Source of the DNA: Cryomorphaceae bacterium
GTDB lineage: Bacteria; Bacteroidota; Bacteroidia; Flavobacteriales_D; Sanyastnellaceae
NCBI GenBank assembly: GCA_016124575.1
Contig: WGNM01000044.1
Coordinates: forward strand, 1-64,000
Direction of reading: 5' to 3'
Length of the DNA: 64,000 nucleotides
The notes under the pieces were generated by a model, which did not search any database, was not told the DNA's origin, and saw only the letters and a program-made list of their open reading frames with translations. The number at the start of each line of letters is the position of its first letter. Within the stretch, counting starts at the first letter, position 1. A program made the translations under genes and the position numbers. Positions 46,418 through 54,973 of the stretch are shown piece after piece.

Positions 46418-49072
46418 ATGAAGATATTGGAAATCAATGCGATGCGCGGACCAAATTATTGGTCAGTAAATCGACATAAACTAATCGTGATGGTTTTGGA
46501 TCTCGAACATCTCGAGGAAAAACCGACGAATAAGATTGAGGGATTCCTCGAAAGGCTGAGTGAGATGTTCCCCACGATGGTTGAACACCGCTGTTCGATA
46601 GGAACGCGTGGTGGCTTTTTCCAACGGGTTCAAGAAGGAACGTGGATGGGGCATGTCGTTGAACACATTGCACTCGAAATTCAAACCCTAGCAGGTATGA
46701 ATTGCGGATTTGGTCGCACTCGCAGCTACGGTCAGCACGGCGTTTACAACGTTGTATTCGACTATATGGAGGAAAAAGTAGGCCGCTTCGCAGCGAAAGC
46801 TTCTGTGCGAATTGCTGAAGCTTTGATCAATGGAGAGTCGTACGATTTAGCGTCCGACATTCAAGAGATGCGAGAGCTCAGAGAATCAGAACGTTTAGGT
46901 CCATCTACAGGGTCTATCATCGCTGAAGCTGAAAGCAGAGGCATTCCGTGGATACGTCTGAACAAATACTCACTTTGTCAGTTGGGATATGGAGCGAACC
47001 AGAAGCGAATTCAAGCCACTGTAACGAGCCAAACCAGCAGCATAGGCGTTGAAATCGCATGCGATAAAGAAGACACGAAATTCTTGCTTGAACAAGCTGA
47101 AGTGCCAATTCCGAAAGGAGAAATCGTGCGCACAGAAGAAGGCTTGAAAGATGCAGTGCGTTACGTTGGATATCCACTTGTTGTGAAACCTATCAATGGC
47201 AATCACGGACGAGGTATTACAACGAATATCAACTCTTGGGAAGATGCACTAGAAGCATTTGAACAAGCGAAGAAAGTTTCGAAGTCTGTAATAATCGAGA
47301 AATTCATTACTGGCGAGGATTACCGACTACTCGTGATCAACTATAAATTGGTGGCTGCTGCCAAAAGAACCGCCGCACATGTTGTAGGAGATGGAAAATC
47401 TACCATTCAACAATTGGTGGATGTCGTTAACCAAGACCCGAAGCGCGGGTACGGACACGAGCAGGTATTAACACGAATCGACATCGATGCACTCTCGTTG
47501 GGCATCCTCGAAGAGAAAGGATATACTGTAGACACAGTGCTTGCTGATGGGGAGTTTTGTAAGCTGAAAGACACAGCAAACTTAAGCACAGGAGGCACAG
47601 CAGAAGATGTGTTGGATCATGTACACCCGTACAACATATTCATGGCAGAACGCATCGCAAAGATCATCGACCTTGATATTTGCGGTATCGACATCATGAC
47701 ATCAGACATAGGCTTGCCACTAACAGAAACAGGCGGCGCAGTGCTAGAAGTAAATGCAGGTCCAGGATTCAGAATGCACCTTGCACCAACAGGAGGCTTG
47801 CCGCGCAACGTTGCAGCTCATGTAGTTGATATGATGTATCCACCAGGAAGCACCTCACGCATTCCAATTGTTGCTGTGACAGGAACAAATGGTAAAACGA
47901 CAACTACTCGCTTGATTGCTCACATGGTGCGCATGAAAGGTTTCAAAGTCGGTTATACTACTACAGACGGAGTTTACATCCAAAACCGCCTGTTGATGAA
48001 AGGTGACTGCACGGGTCCGTCAAGTGCTGAGTTTGTCCTCAAAGACCCTACTGTAGATTTCGCTGTCTTGGAATGTGCTCGCGGCGGTCTGCTTCGCGCA
48101 GGTTTAGGCTTTAAGAAATGCGATATCGGAATTGTAACCAACGTAGCCGCTGACCACCTTGGTTTGAAAGGAATTCATACCATCGAGCAATTGGCGAAAG
48201 TGAAAGGTGTAATTCCTGAAACAGTGATGCCAGGAGGCTATGCCATTTTGAATGCTGACGACGAGTTGGTATACGACATGAACAAAAACCTGAAATGCAA
48301 TGTGGCGTATTTTTCAATGGATGAAAACAATCCACGCATTCAGCAGCATATGCGACGCGGCGGATTGTCGGCAATCTACGAAGACGGATACATTACCATA
48401 GCAAAAGGAGAGTGGAAAATTCGCGTGATCAAGGCTGTGAACGTGCCACTAACCTTTGGTGGAAAAGCAGCGTTTATGATTCAGAACGTCTTACCAGCAG
48501 TGCTTACGGGTTATATTCAAGGTTTTGCCATTGAAGACATTCGCGTTGCCCTTGAAACATTTATTCCTTCACCGGGTCAAACACCAGGAAGGTTGAATAT
48601 GTTCGAGTTTAGAAACTTCCAAGTGATGCTCGACTATGCGCATAACCCTGCTGGATTTAGAGCATTGCAGAAGATGGTCGAGAAAATGGACGGACATCCA
48701 AAGATTGGTATCATTGCCGGTGTGGGTGATCGCAGAGATGAAGATACCATTGAACTGGGAAGCATTGCCGCCGAGATGTTTGATGAAATCATCATCCGAC
48801 AAGATAAGAACCTCAGAGGTAGAACTGAAGAAGAGTTGATCGGACTCATTGAGAGTGGTGTGAAGAGCATCGATCCGATGAAGAAAGTAACAGTGATACC
48901 TTCAGAGAAAGAGGCGATTACCTATGCTGTTCGAAACGCGACTGCAGGCACCTTGATTGTTGTTAGCAGCGATGTTGTTCCTGATGCACTGAACCTTGTG
49001 ATGAGCTTCAAAGAAGAAGAATCAAAGCGATTGTATGAAATCTCAAATGAAGATATACCCAATTTGAGTTAA
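46418..49072 (+). CDS. cphA: Cyanophycin synthetase
   Basis: Builds cyanophycin by adding Asp and then Arg with ATP. The 884 residues have the full CphA1 layout: N-domain (1-160), ATP-grasp domain (about 215-470; PLVVKPINGNHGRGITTNI, ETGGAVLEVNAGPGFRMH) and a Mur-ligase domain from 480 with P-loop GTNGKTTTTR (about 488-497), ADHLGLKG and DYAHNPAGF. The N-domain has H79-x-x-E82-H83 (GHVVEHIALE), the motif of the cryptic metal-dependent hydrolytic site reported to make primers in some CphA1 enzymes. ATG at 46418 follows an A-rich stretch. A strong terminator follows. Confidence 0.96.
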   Translation: MKILEINAMRGPNYWSVNRHKLIVMVLDLEHLEEKPTNKIEGFLERLSEMFPTMVEHRCSIGTRGGFFQRVQEGTWMGHVVEHIALEIQTLAGMNCGFGRTRSYGQHGVYNVVFDYMEEKVGRFAAKASVRIAEALINGESYDLASDIQEMRELRESERLGPSTGSIIAEAESRGIPWIRLNKYSLCQLGYGANQKRIQATVTSQTSSIGVEIACDKEDTKFLLEQAEVPIPKGEIVRTEEGLKDAVRYVGYPLVVKPINGNHGRGITTNINSWEDALEAFEQAKKVSKSVIIEKFITGEDYRLLVINYKLVAAAKRTAAHVVGDGKSTIQQLVDVVNQDPKRGYGHEQVLTRIDIDALSLGILEEKGYTVDTVLADGEFCKLKDTANLSTGGTAEDVLDHVHPYNIFMAERIAKIIDLDICGIDIMTSDIGLPLTETGGAVLEVNAGPGFRMHLAPTGGLPRNVAAHVVDMMYPPGSTSRIPIVAVTGTNGKTTTTRLIAHMVRMKGFKVGYTTTDGVYIQNRLLMKGDCTGPSSAEFVLKDPTVDFAVLECARGGLLRAGLGFKKCDIGIVTNVAADHLGLKGIHTIEQLAKVKGVIPETVMPGGYAILNADDELVYDMNKNLKCNVAYFSMDENNPRIQQHMRRGGLSAIYEDGYITIAKGEWKIRVIKAVNVPLTFGGKAAFMIQNVLPAVLTGYIQGFAIEDIRVALETFIPSPGQTPGRLNMFEFRNFQVMLDYAHNPAGFRALQKMVEKMDGHPKIGIIAGVGDRRDEDTIELGSIAAEMFDEIIIRQDKNLRGRTEEELIGLIESGVKSIDPMKKVTVIPSEKEAITYAVRNATAGTLIVVSSDVVPDALNLVMSFKEEESKRLYEISNEDIPNLS

Positions 49073-49088
49073 GCTGAATATCATTTTG

Positions 49089-49122
49089 AAAAAGGGAATG
49101 CCAGTTGGTGTTCCCTTTTTTG
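49089..49122 (+). terminator. Rho-independent terminator of cphA
   Basis: A perfect 10-bp stem (AAAAAGGGAA with TTCCCTTTTT, 12-nt loop) followed by more T, 16 bp after the cphA stop. Confidence 0.9.
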
Positions 49123-49254
49123 TTTCGAACAGGTCTTAACGACGATAGAACAGTTCAGGGTTGATTGAGGTCTAATTGTTGCTCTAACATCCGCGCTGCA
49201 TGCGCGAGTTCGTTTATTCTGACTACATTAACGCCTTTGAAATCTGACCGGACC

Positions 49255-50268
49255 ATGATTATCCGCAATTGTACATTTTTTATGATTTTCCTGTTTGCAG
49301 GAATTTTCATTGGCGAAAGTAAAGGCCAGGAATCGCTTATAGATAGCGTTATTTACTATGGACGGACAACTGCTGTTATGCGCGATAGCGTGAACTGGGA
49401 TGAGCTGGAGGCAACCATGCGGATAATCAACAATGAGAGTGGTTTAGTAAATGCTACCACACACATGCTCAAGGAATTAGATGATTTTCATGGTCGGATT
49501 TGGGTAGATGATGTGCCTTATTTTGGAGCATCGAAAGGATGGGCACCGACGAACATGGAGATTGATTCTTTGAATTTGGCGTTGTATCGGCAGTCGAGCG
49601 CGAAAGTGCACGCTTCATTGTTGAACGACAACTTCGGTTATTTGCGGGTTCCGGGTATGATATATAGTAACGACAATTCTGCAGAGGCAATCTCCATTTA
49701 TGCCCAAATCGACAGCTTAGGCACGCTTGCGGATATTCACGGATGGGTGCTCGATTTGCGATTGAACGGTGGTGGTACCATGTACCCAATGCTAGCAGGG
49801 TTGGCACCACTGCTCGGAAATGGGGTTGTGGGTGCCTTTGAAGACCCTGCTTCCAACTACCGCGATGAGTGGATCATTAACAACGGCGAGGTGTACATTG
49901 GTGAGTACCAAAGTACCGACTATGGCTTGAGCGGTGTGCCAGATTTGTCGCACCTGCCTGTGGTGGTTCTCATTAGCGGTTTTACTGCAAGTTCTGGCGA
50001 GGTGGTAGCCATTTCATTTAAAGGCAGACCGAATACCTTATTCATTGGAGAAAACACTGCCGCATATACAACGGCTGTTTCATGGATCGCACTTTCAGAA
50101 AACGTTATTCTGCAACTTACTGAAAGCTACTATGCGGATAGGGAGGGGAATCTTTACCAAGCGACATCCGTTACTGCCGATGTACAAATCGACGGAGGAG
50201 ATGATTTTTACAACTTCGAAAATGATGTAAAGATTCAAAATGCAATTGAGTGGCTTGAGGCGCAATGA
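49255..50268 (+). CDS. S41-like (tail-specific protease family) exported peptidase
   Basis: A 337-residue exported protein (signal beginning MIIRNCTFFMIFLFAGIFIG and ending near SKG-Q). The core has S41 features: FGYLRVPGM, GWVLDLRLNGGGTMYPMLAG (the DLRxNGGG motif) and the nucleophile Ser in SGFTASSGEVVAISFKG, with a lysine and GENTAA block following. A PDZ domain is not evident. I reject the frame extension to 49165 since it adds 30 residues before the signal peptide. Bases 49262-49280, codons 3-9, carry a copy of the repeated element described at 61.3 kb. Single gene; the kdsC-like gene converges 3 bp downstream. Confidence 0.82.
   Translation: MIIRNCTFFMIFLFAGIFIGESKGQESLIDSVIYYGRTTAVMRDSVNWDELEATMRIINNESGLVNATTHMLKELDDFHGRIWVDDVPYFGASKGWAPTNMEIDSLNLALYRQSSAKVHASLLNDNFGYLRVPGMIYSNDNSAEAISIYAQIDSLGTLADIHGWVLDLRLNGGGTMYPMLAGLAPLLGNGVVGAFEDPASNYRDEWIINNGEVYIGEYQSTDYGLSGVPDLSHLPVVVLISGFTASSGEVVAISFKGRPNTLFIGENTAAYTTAVSWIALSENVILQLTESYYADREGNLYQATSVTADVQIDGGDDFYNFENDVKIQNAIEWLEAQ
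49262..49280 (+). repeat. Copy D of the TCCGCAATTGTACATTT element
   Basis: Nineteen bases identical to copy A at 61281-61299 (TCCGCAATTGTACATTTTT) and 20 bases identical to the complement of copy C. It lies over codons 3-9 of the S41-like gene, just downstream of the likely transcription start. No inverted partner is present at this site. Confidence 0.8.
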
Positions 50269-50271
50269 TGT

Positions 50272-50793
50272 CTACCAATGGTGAGCATCGTCATCAAACC
50301 ATTTGCCTTGAACACGCATGGTTTGCTCAATGATGTCGCGCACACAACCTTTACCGCCGTCAAACGTGGATATATATTTTGATACTGAACGTATTTCTGG
50401 AACAGCATCTTTCGGACAACACGGCAAACCTACCTGCTGCATGACCTTGAAGTCTGGTATATCATCGCCCATGTAACACACCTCTTCGGCGTTGATGTTG
50501 TTGTTCTGTAAATAGGCCTGAAACACCGCTACTTTGTCGCTGCTGCCTAAGAATATATCTTTAACCCCTAGTCCTTCAAAGCGGTGACGGACTTCTTCAT
50601 TACGTCCGCCGGAAATGATCGCGATACGGTAACCTTTTTTGATGGCCAGTTGAACTACATAACCATCGCGGACATTCGCCGTACGGATTTGCTCGCCGCC
50701 TGCCATGAGGTAAACGATGCCGTCAGTAAAAACGCCGTCTACATCAAAACAAAACGTTGTAATCTTATTGAGGATGTGCTTATAGTTTTCCAT
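50272..50793 (-). CDS. kdsC: HAD phosphatase of the KdsC type (3-deoxy-manno-octulosonate 8-phosphate phosphatase-like)
   Basis: A 173-residue small HAD hydrolase without a cap domain, the size of KdsC, which forms KDO for lipopolysaccharide. Motif I is FDVDGVFTDG (nucleophile and acid Asp), motif II Ser in IIISGG, motif III Lys in SSDKVA, and motif IV GDDIPD. These match KdsC rather than other HAD groups, but in this phylum the same genomic position also holds KdsC-like proteins of unproven substrate. Its start overlaps the DUF2520 gene by 14 bp, so it is the last gene of the ccm transcript. Confidence 0.88.
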   Translation of the reverse strand: MENYKHILNKITTFCFDVDGVFTDGIVYLMAGGEQIRTANVRDGYVVQLAIKKGYRIAIISGGRNEEVRHRFEGLGVKDIFLGSSDKVAVFQAYLQNNNINAEEVCYMGDDIPDFKVMQQVGLPCCPKDAVPEIRSVSKYISTFDGGKGCVRDIIEQTMRVQGKWFDDDAHHW

Positions 50794-51547
50794 CGTAACT
50801 GCTCAAAATAGAACGGGTAACTACTTCATAAAGCTCGTGCATGTCTGCATTTCCTTCGAGGTAGCTCAAATGTCTGTTAATGGTGTGGGTATCGTGTCGG
50901 CGCGCTGGTCCGGTTTGCGCATCTCGCGGGCGCATGTTCTGGACTTTCGTTGCCGTTTCTAGAATGAGTGGACGTAACATCTCAAAATCCAAGCCGTGCT
51001 GCGAAAGCAATTCGTCAGCGAGTGAATACATCTGATTGCTGAAATTGCTTGCCATTACAGCCGCTATGTGCAAGTATTGCCGTTGTTGTGAAGAAACCTC
51101 AACAACCTTATTCGAAATGGTTTTGGCGATTTCTTTCAGCTCTTCCAGCAAGATATCATCGTTTGATTCAAGACAAATCGGAATCTTCTTCCAATCGGGT
51201 TCTGAGGCCAAGGTGAACGTTTGCAGCGGATAAAAGACACCGCGTATTTCATGCGTGAGGGCTTCCAAAGAAACGCTTCCTGAAGTATGAGCCACACGCC
51301 GCGTAGGAGGAATCAGCGAAGCGACATGTGGAATGGCATCGTCAGACACCGCAATGATCATCAACGGACCGTTCGCTGGAATGCGATCAATGGTGTCGAA
51401 AGGAATGTTCATTGTATCAGAAAGCACGCTGCCATGTTTTGAACGAGCGTACAACTTATTGATACGAACGCCTTTCAAAGTGAACACACGAATCAAGTGC
51501 ATGGCCACTCTGCCAGAACCAACTATGTCTACGCGTAGCGTGCTCAT
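50780..51547 (-). CDS. Rossmann-fold DUF2520 protein
   Basis: A 255-residue protein with an N-terminal NADP-binding Rossmann domain (VDIVGSGRVAMHL, VSDDAIPHVASL, AHTSGSVSLEAL) and a C-terminal helical DUF2520 domain (YLHIAAVMASNFSNQMYSLADELL, ARRHDTHTINRHLSYL). The fold resembles pyrroline-5-carboxylate reductase and 6-phosphogluconate dehydrogenase; the substrate is not known. ATGA overlap with the stop of ccmF (4 bp) and 14-bp overlap with kdsC place it firmly in this operon. DUF2520-KdsC neighbours are common in Flavobacteriia. Confidence 0.9.
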   Translation of the reverse strand: MSTLRVDIVGSGRVAMHLIRVFTLKGVRINKLYARSKHGSVLSDTMNIPFDTIDRIPANGPLMIIAVSDDAIPHVASLIPPTRRVAHTSGSVSLEALTHEIRGVFYPLQTFTLASEPDWKKIPICLESNDDILLEELKEIAKTISNKVVEVSSQQRQYLHIAAVMASNFSNQMYSLADELLSQHGLDFEMLRPLILETATKVQNMRPRDAQTGPARRHDTHTINRHLSYLEGNADMHELYEVVTRSILSSYDGKL

Positions 51548-54348
51548 GCCTTCTTCCTATTTTGTTTTAATCGCTTGCGAATGGCCATGATAGAACCAAT
51601 GATCATGACAAAAATACCGATCCACAAGATGTTGATTTGAGGAAAGATAATGGCCTGCATGACAACAAAATCTTTGCGAATCGATTCATGTTCCCAAATA
51701 CTCAAATTGATTGTTGTATTGGTAGGGTCGAATTTATTGACCAAGAATTTCAATCCCCAATCATCACGCGTTACCAAGTCGGGAACAATGATGTTTTGGC
51801 GAATGATGTACAATGGTGTAATCGACTCTCTTCGTCCTTGATGCTGCAAAGTGAGGTGCACTTTCAAAGCCATGTCGCCTTGCAGCAGCATGAACTTTTC
51901 GATTTCGGTTGAATCAACAACACCCAGACTGTCGATTTTCACGAGAATGTTCGACACAAGCAAACTGTCGCCAACATGCACGTCGTGCGCTCTGCCATCG
52001 AGGTAACCATTCTCATCAGAAGCAGGAGGTGTGATTCGTCCCCATTTGATGTGGGTATACAAATCCCGATTCCAGTAGTGTTTGGTATCTGGCTCTGGGG
52101 CATTGCCCATCTGTTCGTTCATCTGGATGCGCGGTTCCAAGGTAAACAGGTATTCGCCAGGTTCGGCATTTACCCATAGTTTCGCAGCATTCATTTGACG
52201 TTGATTCGGAATTGGAATTTGTCGCCAATTGTTTTCTAAATGCTCCAAAATACTCTTCCCAGCTTGGTGCGCAGCGGTGCACTCGAACATCATTCCGTTT
52301 AAAATGACGATGTCGCCAACGTTATACTGATACGGTACCCGATCGAAGTAATCCATGCGGAATTTCACATGAATACCTTCTTCGTAGCGATCGCGGTATG
52401 AAATGAAGTACGGCTCCATCGATAGCGTATCGCCCTCGAGCAAAAGGATGTCTTCATTGTTTTTCAGTTCTTCATTCAGCGAGCTGATGTCACCAATTTG
52501 GTTCTGAGAAATGATGTCTTTTTGCGAAGTTGAAATCAACGCGCCCAATAGTATCAATGCAAATCCAGCGTGTGCGATGCTCGCTCCAGCACCGTCGAAC
52601 TTGCCTTTTAACATCGCAATGATATAATCGATGTTGGCAGTAAATCCGAAGATGGCTGAAAACAAGAGCGCGATTCGAGGAAATTCATCTGCTGAAAAAT
52701 CGAATGCCATCAAGGCCGGAATCATAAGCAATGCAGAAACCAAAAACGGACGGGCAATTTTCGCGAGTACATCGCGGATGTTGGAGGTTTTGTACTTCAG
52801 AAACTGTGTGCCAGCTACAAGCATCAAAATAAGAAATGCGAGCGGCACTTGTATCAAGTGATAGGTGCGATCGATGTCTTTACCAGGTGCGTAGTTGTGT
52901 TCCGACAGTGCTTTGAAAATATCCAATCCTGTTGATTCATTCAAAGACAAGAACATGCCTGAGAAAGGTTCGAGAAAGTGATTGAACACCGGAACGCTGG
53001 TTTGCCAAGTGATGTGAACTGCCGCCACCAAGAGTATCAAACTGCCAATGAACATCCAGAATTCACGCGACCACAATTCTTCTTCCTCATCTTTTTTCAG
53101 GCGCGGAATGTTGTTTCTATATCCTGCCAGCACCATCAATTTAGACAAGAAGATAAAGATCAGAATCATCACCATGGGTTCCCAAAAGCAACCAACAACG
53201 AGCAATACCAAATTCGCCGCGGCATACATGAAACGCTGCTTGATATTTTTATTGAACATGGCACTCATAACACCCACAAAGAGAAGGAGGTAGACCAAGA
53301 GCTGAGGCAAGATTCCACTGTCTACAAACGAGTGAACGCTGCTGTCGCCGAGTATTCCAGACTTGGTAAGGAAAGTCGAGTAAACGACCAACACAAACGA
53401 CAAAGTAAGCAGCAGAAACATGCTAAACAGAGCCGTGGGTTTGCGGTTATTGATGAGCATGAGGTGAGCCCCTGCAACCAAAACAATCCAAGGCACTAGC
53501 GATGAGTTTTCTACAGGATCCCATGCCCAGAAGCCGCCAAAGCTTAGTGCTTCATACGCCCAGGCGCCACCCATGAGGATTCCTGTCCCAAGAATCATCA
53601 CACCAAAGAACGTCCATGGCAGCGCTTGCTTTATCCACCCGGTAAAATCTCGTTTCCACAATCCGGCTATCGCAAAAGCGAACGGTACAAGCGTGCTAGC
53701 GAAACCAAGGAAAAGGGTAGGGGGGTGAATGGTCATCCAATAGTTTTGAAGCAGTGGATTCAATCCACGACCATCTTGAAACTGCTTAAAGGCGGTTAGA
53801 TAGTCCGCGTTTTTTGTCCATGGCAAACCTATATTGTCGGGCTCATTGCGCAACAATTGAAACGGGTCTAACCCAAACTGGTAGTCGCCAAAGTATACAC
53901 CGAGCAGCATGCAAGCCAAAGAAGCTTGAACGGCAGAAAAGATTGTCATCACCGGACCTTCCCATTTGCCTTTTTTGCGAATGAGAAGGAATCCAAGTAC
54001 AATGTGCCAAAACATCCAAAGCAAAAATCCACCTTCTTGTCCGCCCCAAAAGCAAGAGAAGATGTACCGCATTGGCATGGCATTGTTCAGGTGTTTCCAC
54101 ACATATTGAAACTCATAGCGGTGATTGGCAATGAGCAAGAAAATCAATGCTATGACAGCGAAGAAGAGCACTCCATGGACAATAAACGCACGGCGGCCGA
54201 ACTTCAGCCATCCTGCATCACCATTTCCCAAACTGCCTTTTAGATAGCCGATGAAGCCAAGCAAGGCAGCTACAAATCCCATCGCAATCATCGCCTGGCC
54301 CAGATTCGAGGCCAGCGTCCATTCCCCTACGTAAGTGATATTCTCCAT
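51544..54348 (-). CDS. ccmF: Cytochrome c maturation heme lyase subunit CcmF
   Basis: A 934-residue polytopic membrane protein that attaches heme to apocytochrome c together with CcmH-type partners. The heme-handling WWD motif is in GGFWAWDPVENSSLVPW, preceded by a conserved histidine-rich/WGGQEGGFLLWMFWH block; many further membrane helices follow, and a periplasmic C-terminal domain of about 250 residues precedes the last helix (IFPQINILWIGIFVMIIGSI). It is longer than proteobacterial CcmF (about 650), mostly because of that C-terminal region. It begins immediately after the ccmE stop with no gap. Confidence 0.95.
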   Translation of the reverse strand: MENITYVGEWTLASNLGQAMIAMGFVAALLGFIGYLKGSLGNGDAGWLKFGRRAFIVHGVLFFAVIALIFLLIANHRYEFQYVWKHLNNAMPMRYIFSCFWGGQEGGFLLWMFWHIVLGFLLIRKKGKWEGPVMTIFSAVQASLACMLLGVYFGDYQFGLDPFQLLRNEPDNIGLPWTKNADYLTAFKQFQDGRGLNPLLQNYWMTIHPPTLFLGFASTLVPFAFAIAGLWKRDFTGWIKQALPWTFFGVMILGTGILMGGAWAYEALSFGGFWAWDPVENSSLVPWIVLVAGAHLMLINNRKPTALFSMFLLLTLSFVLVVYSTFLTKSGILGDSSVHSFVDSGILPQLLVYLLLFVGVMSAMFNKNIKQRFMYAAANLVLLVVGCFWEPMVMILIFIFLSKLMVLAGYRNNIPRLKKDEEEELWSREFWMFIGSLILLVAAVHITWQTSVPVFNHFLEPFSGMFLSLNESTGLDIFKALSEHNYAPGKDIDRTYHLIQVPLAFLILMLVAGTQFLKYKTSNIRDVLAKIARPFLVSALLMIPALMAFDFSADEFPRIALLFSAIFGFTANIDYIIAMLKGKFDGAGASIAHAGFALILLGALISTSQKDIISQNQIGDISSLNEELKNNEDILLLEGDTLSMEPYFISYRDRYEEGIHVKFRMDYFDRVPYQYNVGDIVILNGMMFECTAAHQAGKSILEHLENNWRQIPIPNQRQMNAAKLWVNAEPGEYLFTLEPRIQMNEQMGNAPEPDTKHYWNRDLYTHIKWGRITPPASDENGYLDGRAHDVHVGDSLLVSNILVKIDSLGVVDSTEIEKFMLLQGDMALKVHLTLQHQGRRESITPLYIIRQNIIVPDLVTRDDWGLKFLVNKFDPTNTTINLSIWEHESIRKDFVVMQAIIFPQINILWIGIFVMIIGSIMAIRKRLKQNRKKA

Positions 54349-54750
54349 TTACAGTGCCTCAGCAGTTTCTACTACGTGGTTGTTTTCGTTGTATTTCGAC
54401 GGACATTTCATCAGCATATCGGTGGCATAAAACTCGCCATCAATAACTTTTCCGTACAAGTCGATAGATTCAGATTGCTCCAATCCAGTTGGCTTCGCCT
54501 CTTTCAGATGAACCTTTTTCGTCTGACCAGCTTTGTCTACCATATAAAAAATGGTCAGACCAGCGTTTGTCTGCGGATCATAAATCACCGGCTCAGCAGT
54601 ATTCAGCGTACCTGAAACTTTGAACTCTTTTCCAGGGTTAGCGAAAGCTTCATCGAAGTTCACGCTCGTACTTGTGCTCGTGAACATTGAGATGAAGGTA
54701 CCAATGATAACTGCGATCACGATGATAAGAACGATGTGTGTCTTTTTCAT
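54349..54750 (-). CDS. ccmE: Heme chaperone CcmE, CxxxY type
   Basis: A 133-residue periplasmic heme carrier with one N-terminal membrane helix (IVLIIVIAVIIGTFISMF) and an OB-fold (FKVSGTLNTAEPVIYD, ESIDLYGKVIDGEFYATDML). In most bacteria heme binds covalently to His in an HxxxY motif; here the position is Cys 116 in CPSKY (residues 116-120), so this is a CxxxY-type CcmE. Such variants are known from some archaea and sulfate reducers. It lies between ccmD and ccmF, in the usual order. Confidence 0.93.
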   Translation of the reverse strand: MKKTHIVLIIVIAVIIGTFISMFTSTSTSVNFDEAFANPGKEFKVSGTLNTAEPVIYDPQTNAGLTIFYMVDKAGQTKKVHLKEAKPTGLEQSESIDLYGKVIDGEFYATDMLMKCPSKYNENNHVVETAEAL

Positions 54751-54757
54751 AATTGAG

Positions 54758-54973
54758 TTATTTCGACTTCATTTCATCTTCTAGTTTGGTGATCGAACGA
54801 TCCATACGAACCAGGTAGATGAAAATTCCAGCCAATATGATAGATGATACAGCTACCACAACGTAAACCTTACCTGACCCAAAGAACGTCCCTTCGAGTG
54901 GAGAGGTGGTTTGTTGTGCGGAAGCAAAGGTCGACGTCAAAAGTGTCAAACCCATCACAATACTACTTTTCAT
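54758..54973 (-). CDS. ccmD: CcmD-like small membrane protein
   Basis: A 71-residue protein with an N-terminal signal-like helix (IVMGLTLLTSTFASAQ), one clear membrane helix (VYVVVAVSSIILAGIFIYLV) and a short charged tail (RMDRSITKLEDEMKSK). Size, topology and position between ccmC and ccmE match CcmD, which stabilises the CcmC-CcmE heme complex. Unlike proteobacterial CcmD it has an extra N-terminal segment that looks cleavable. Its start overlaps the end of ccmC by 11 bp. Confidence 0.85.
   Translation of the reverse strand: MKSSIVMGLTLLTSTFASAQQTTSPLEGTFFGSGKVYVVVAVSSIILAGIFIYLVRMDRSITKLEDEMKSK

Noticed and set aside
49165-49254. N-terminal extension of the S41-like protein
   Set aside because: Adds 30 residues before a clear signal peptide; the ATG at 49255 fits better.
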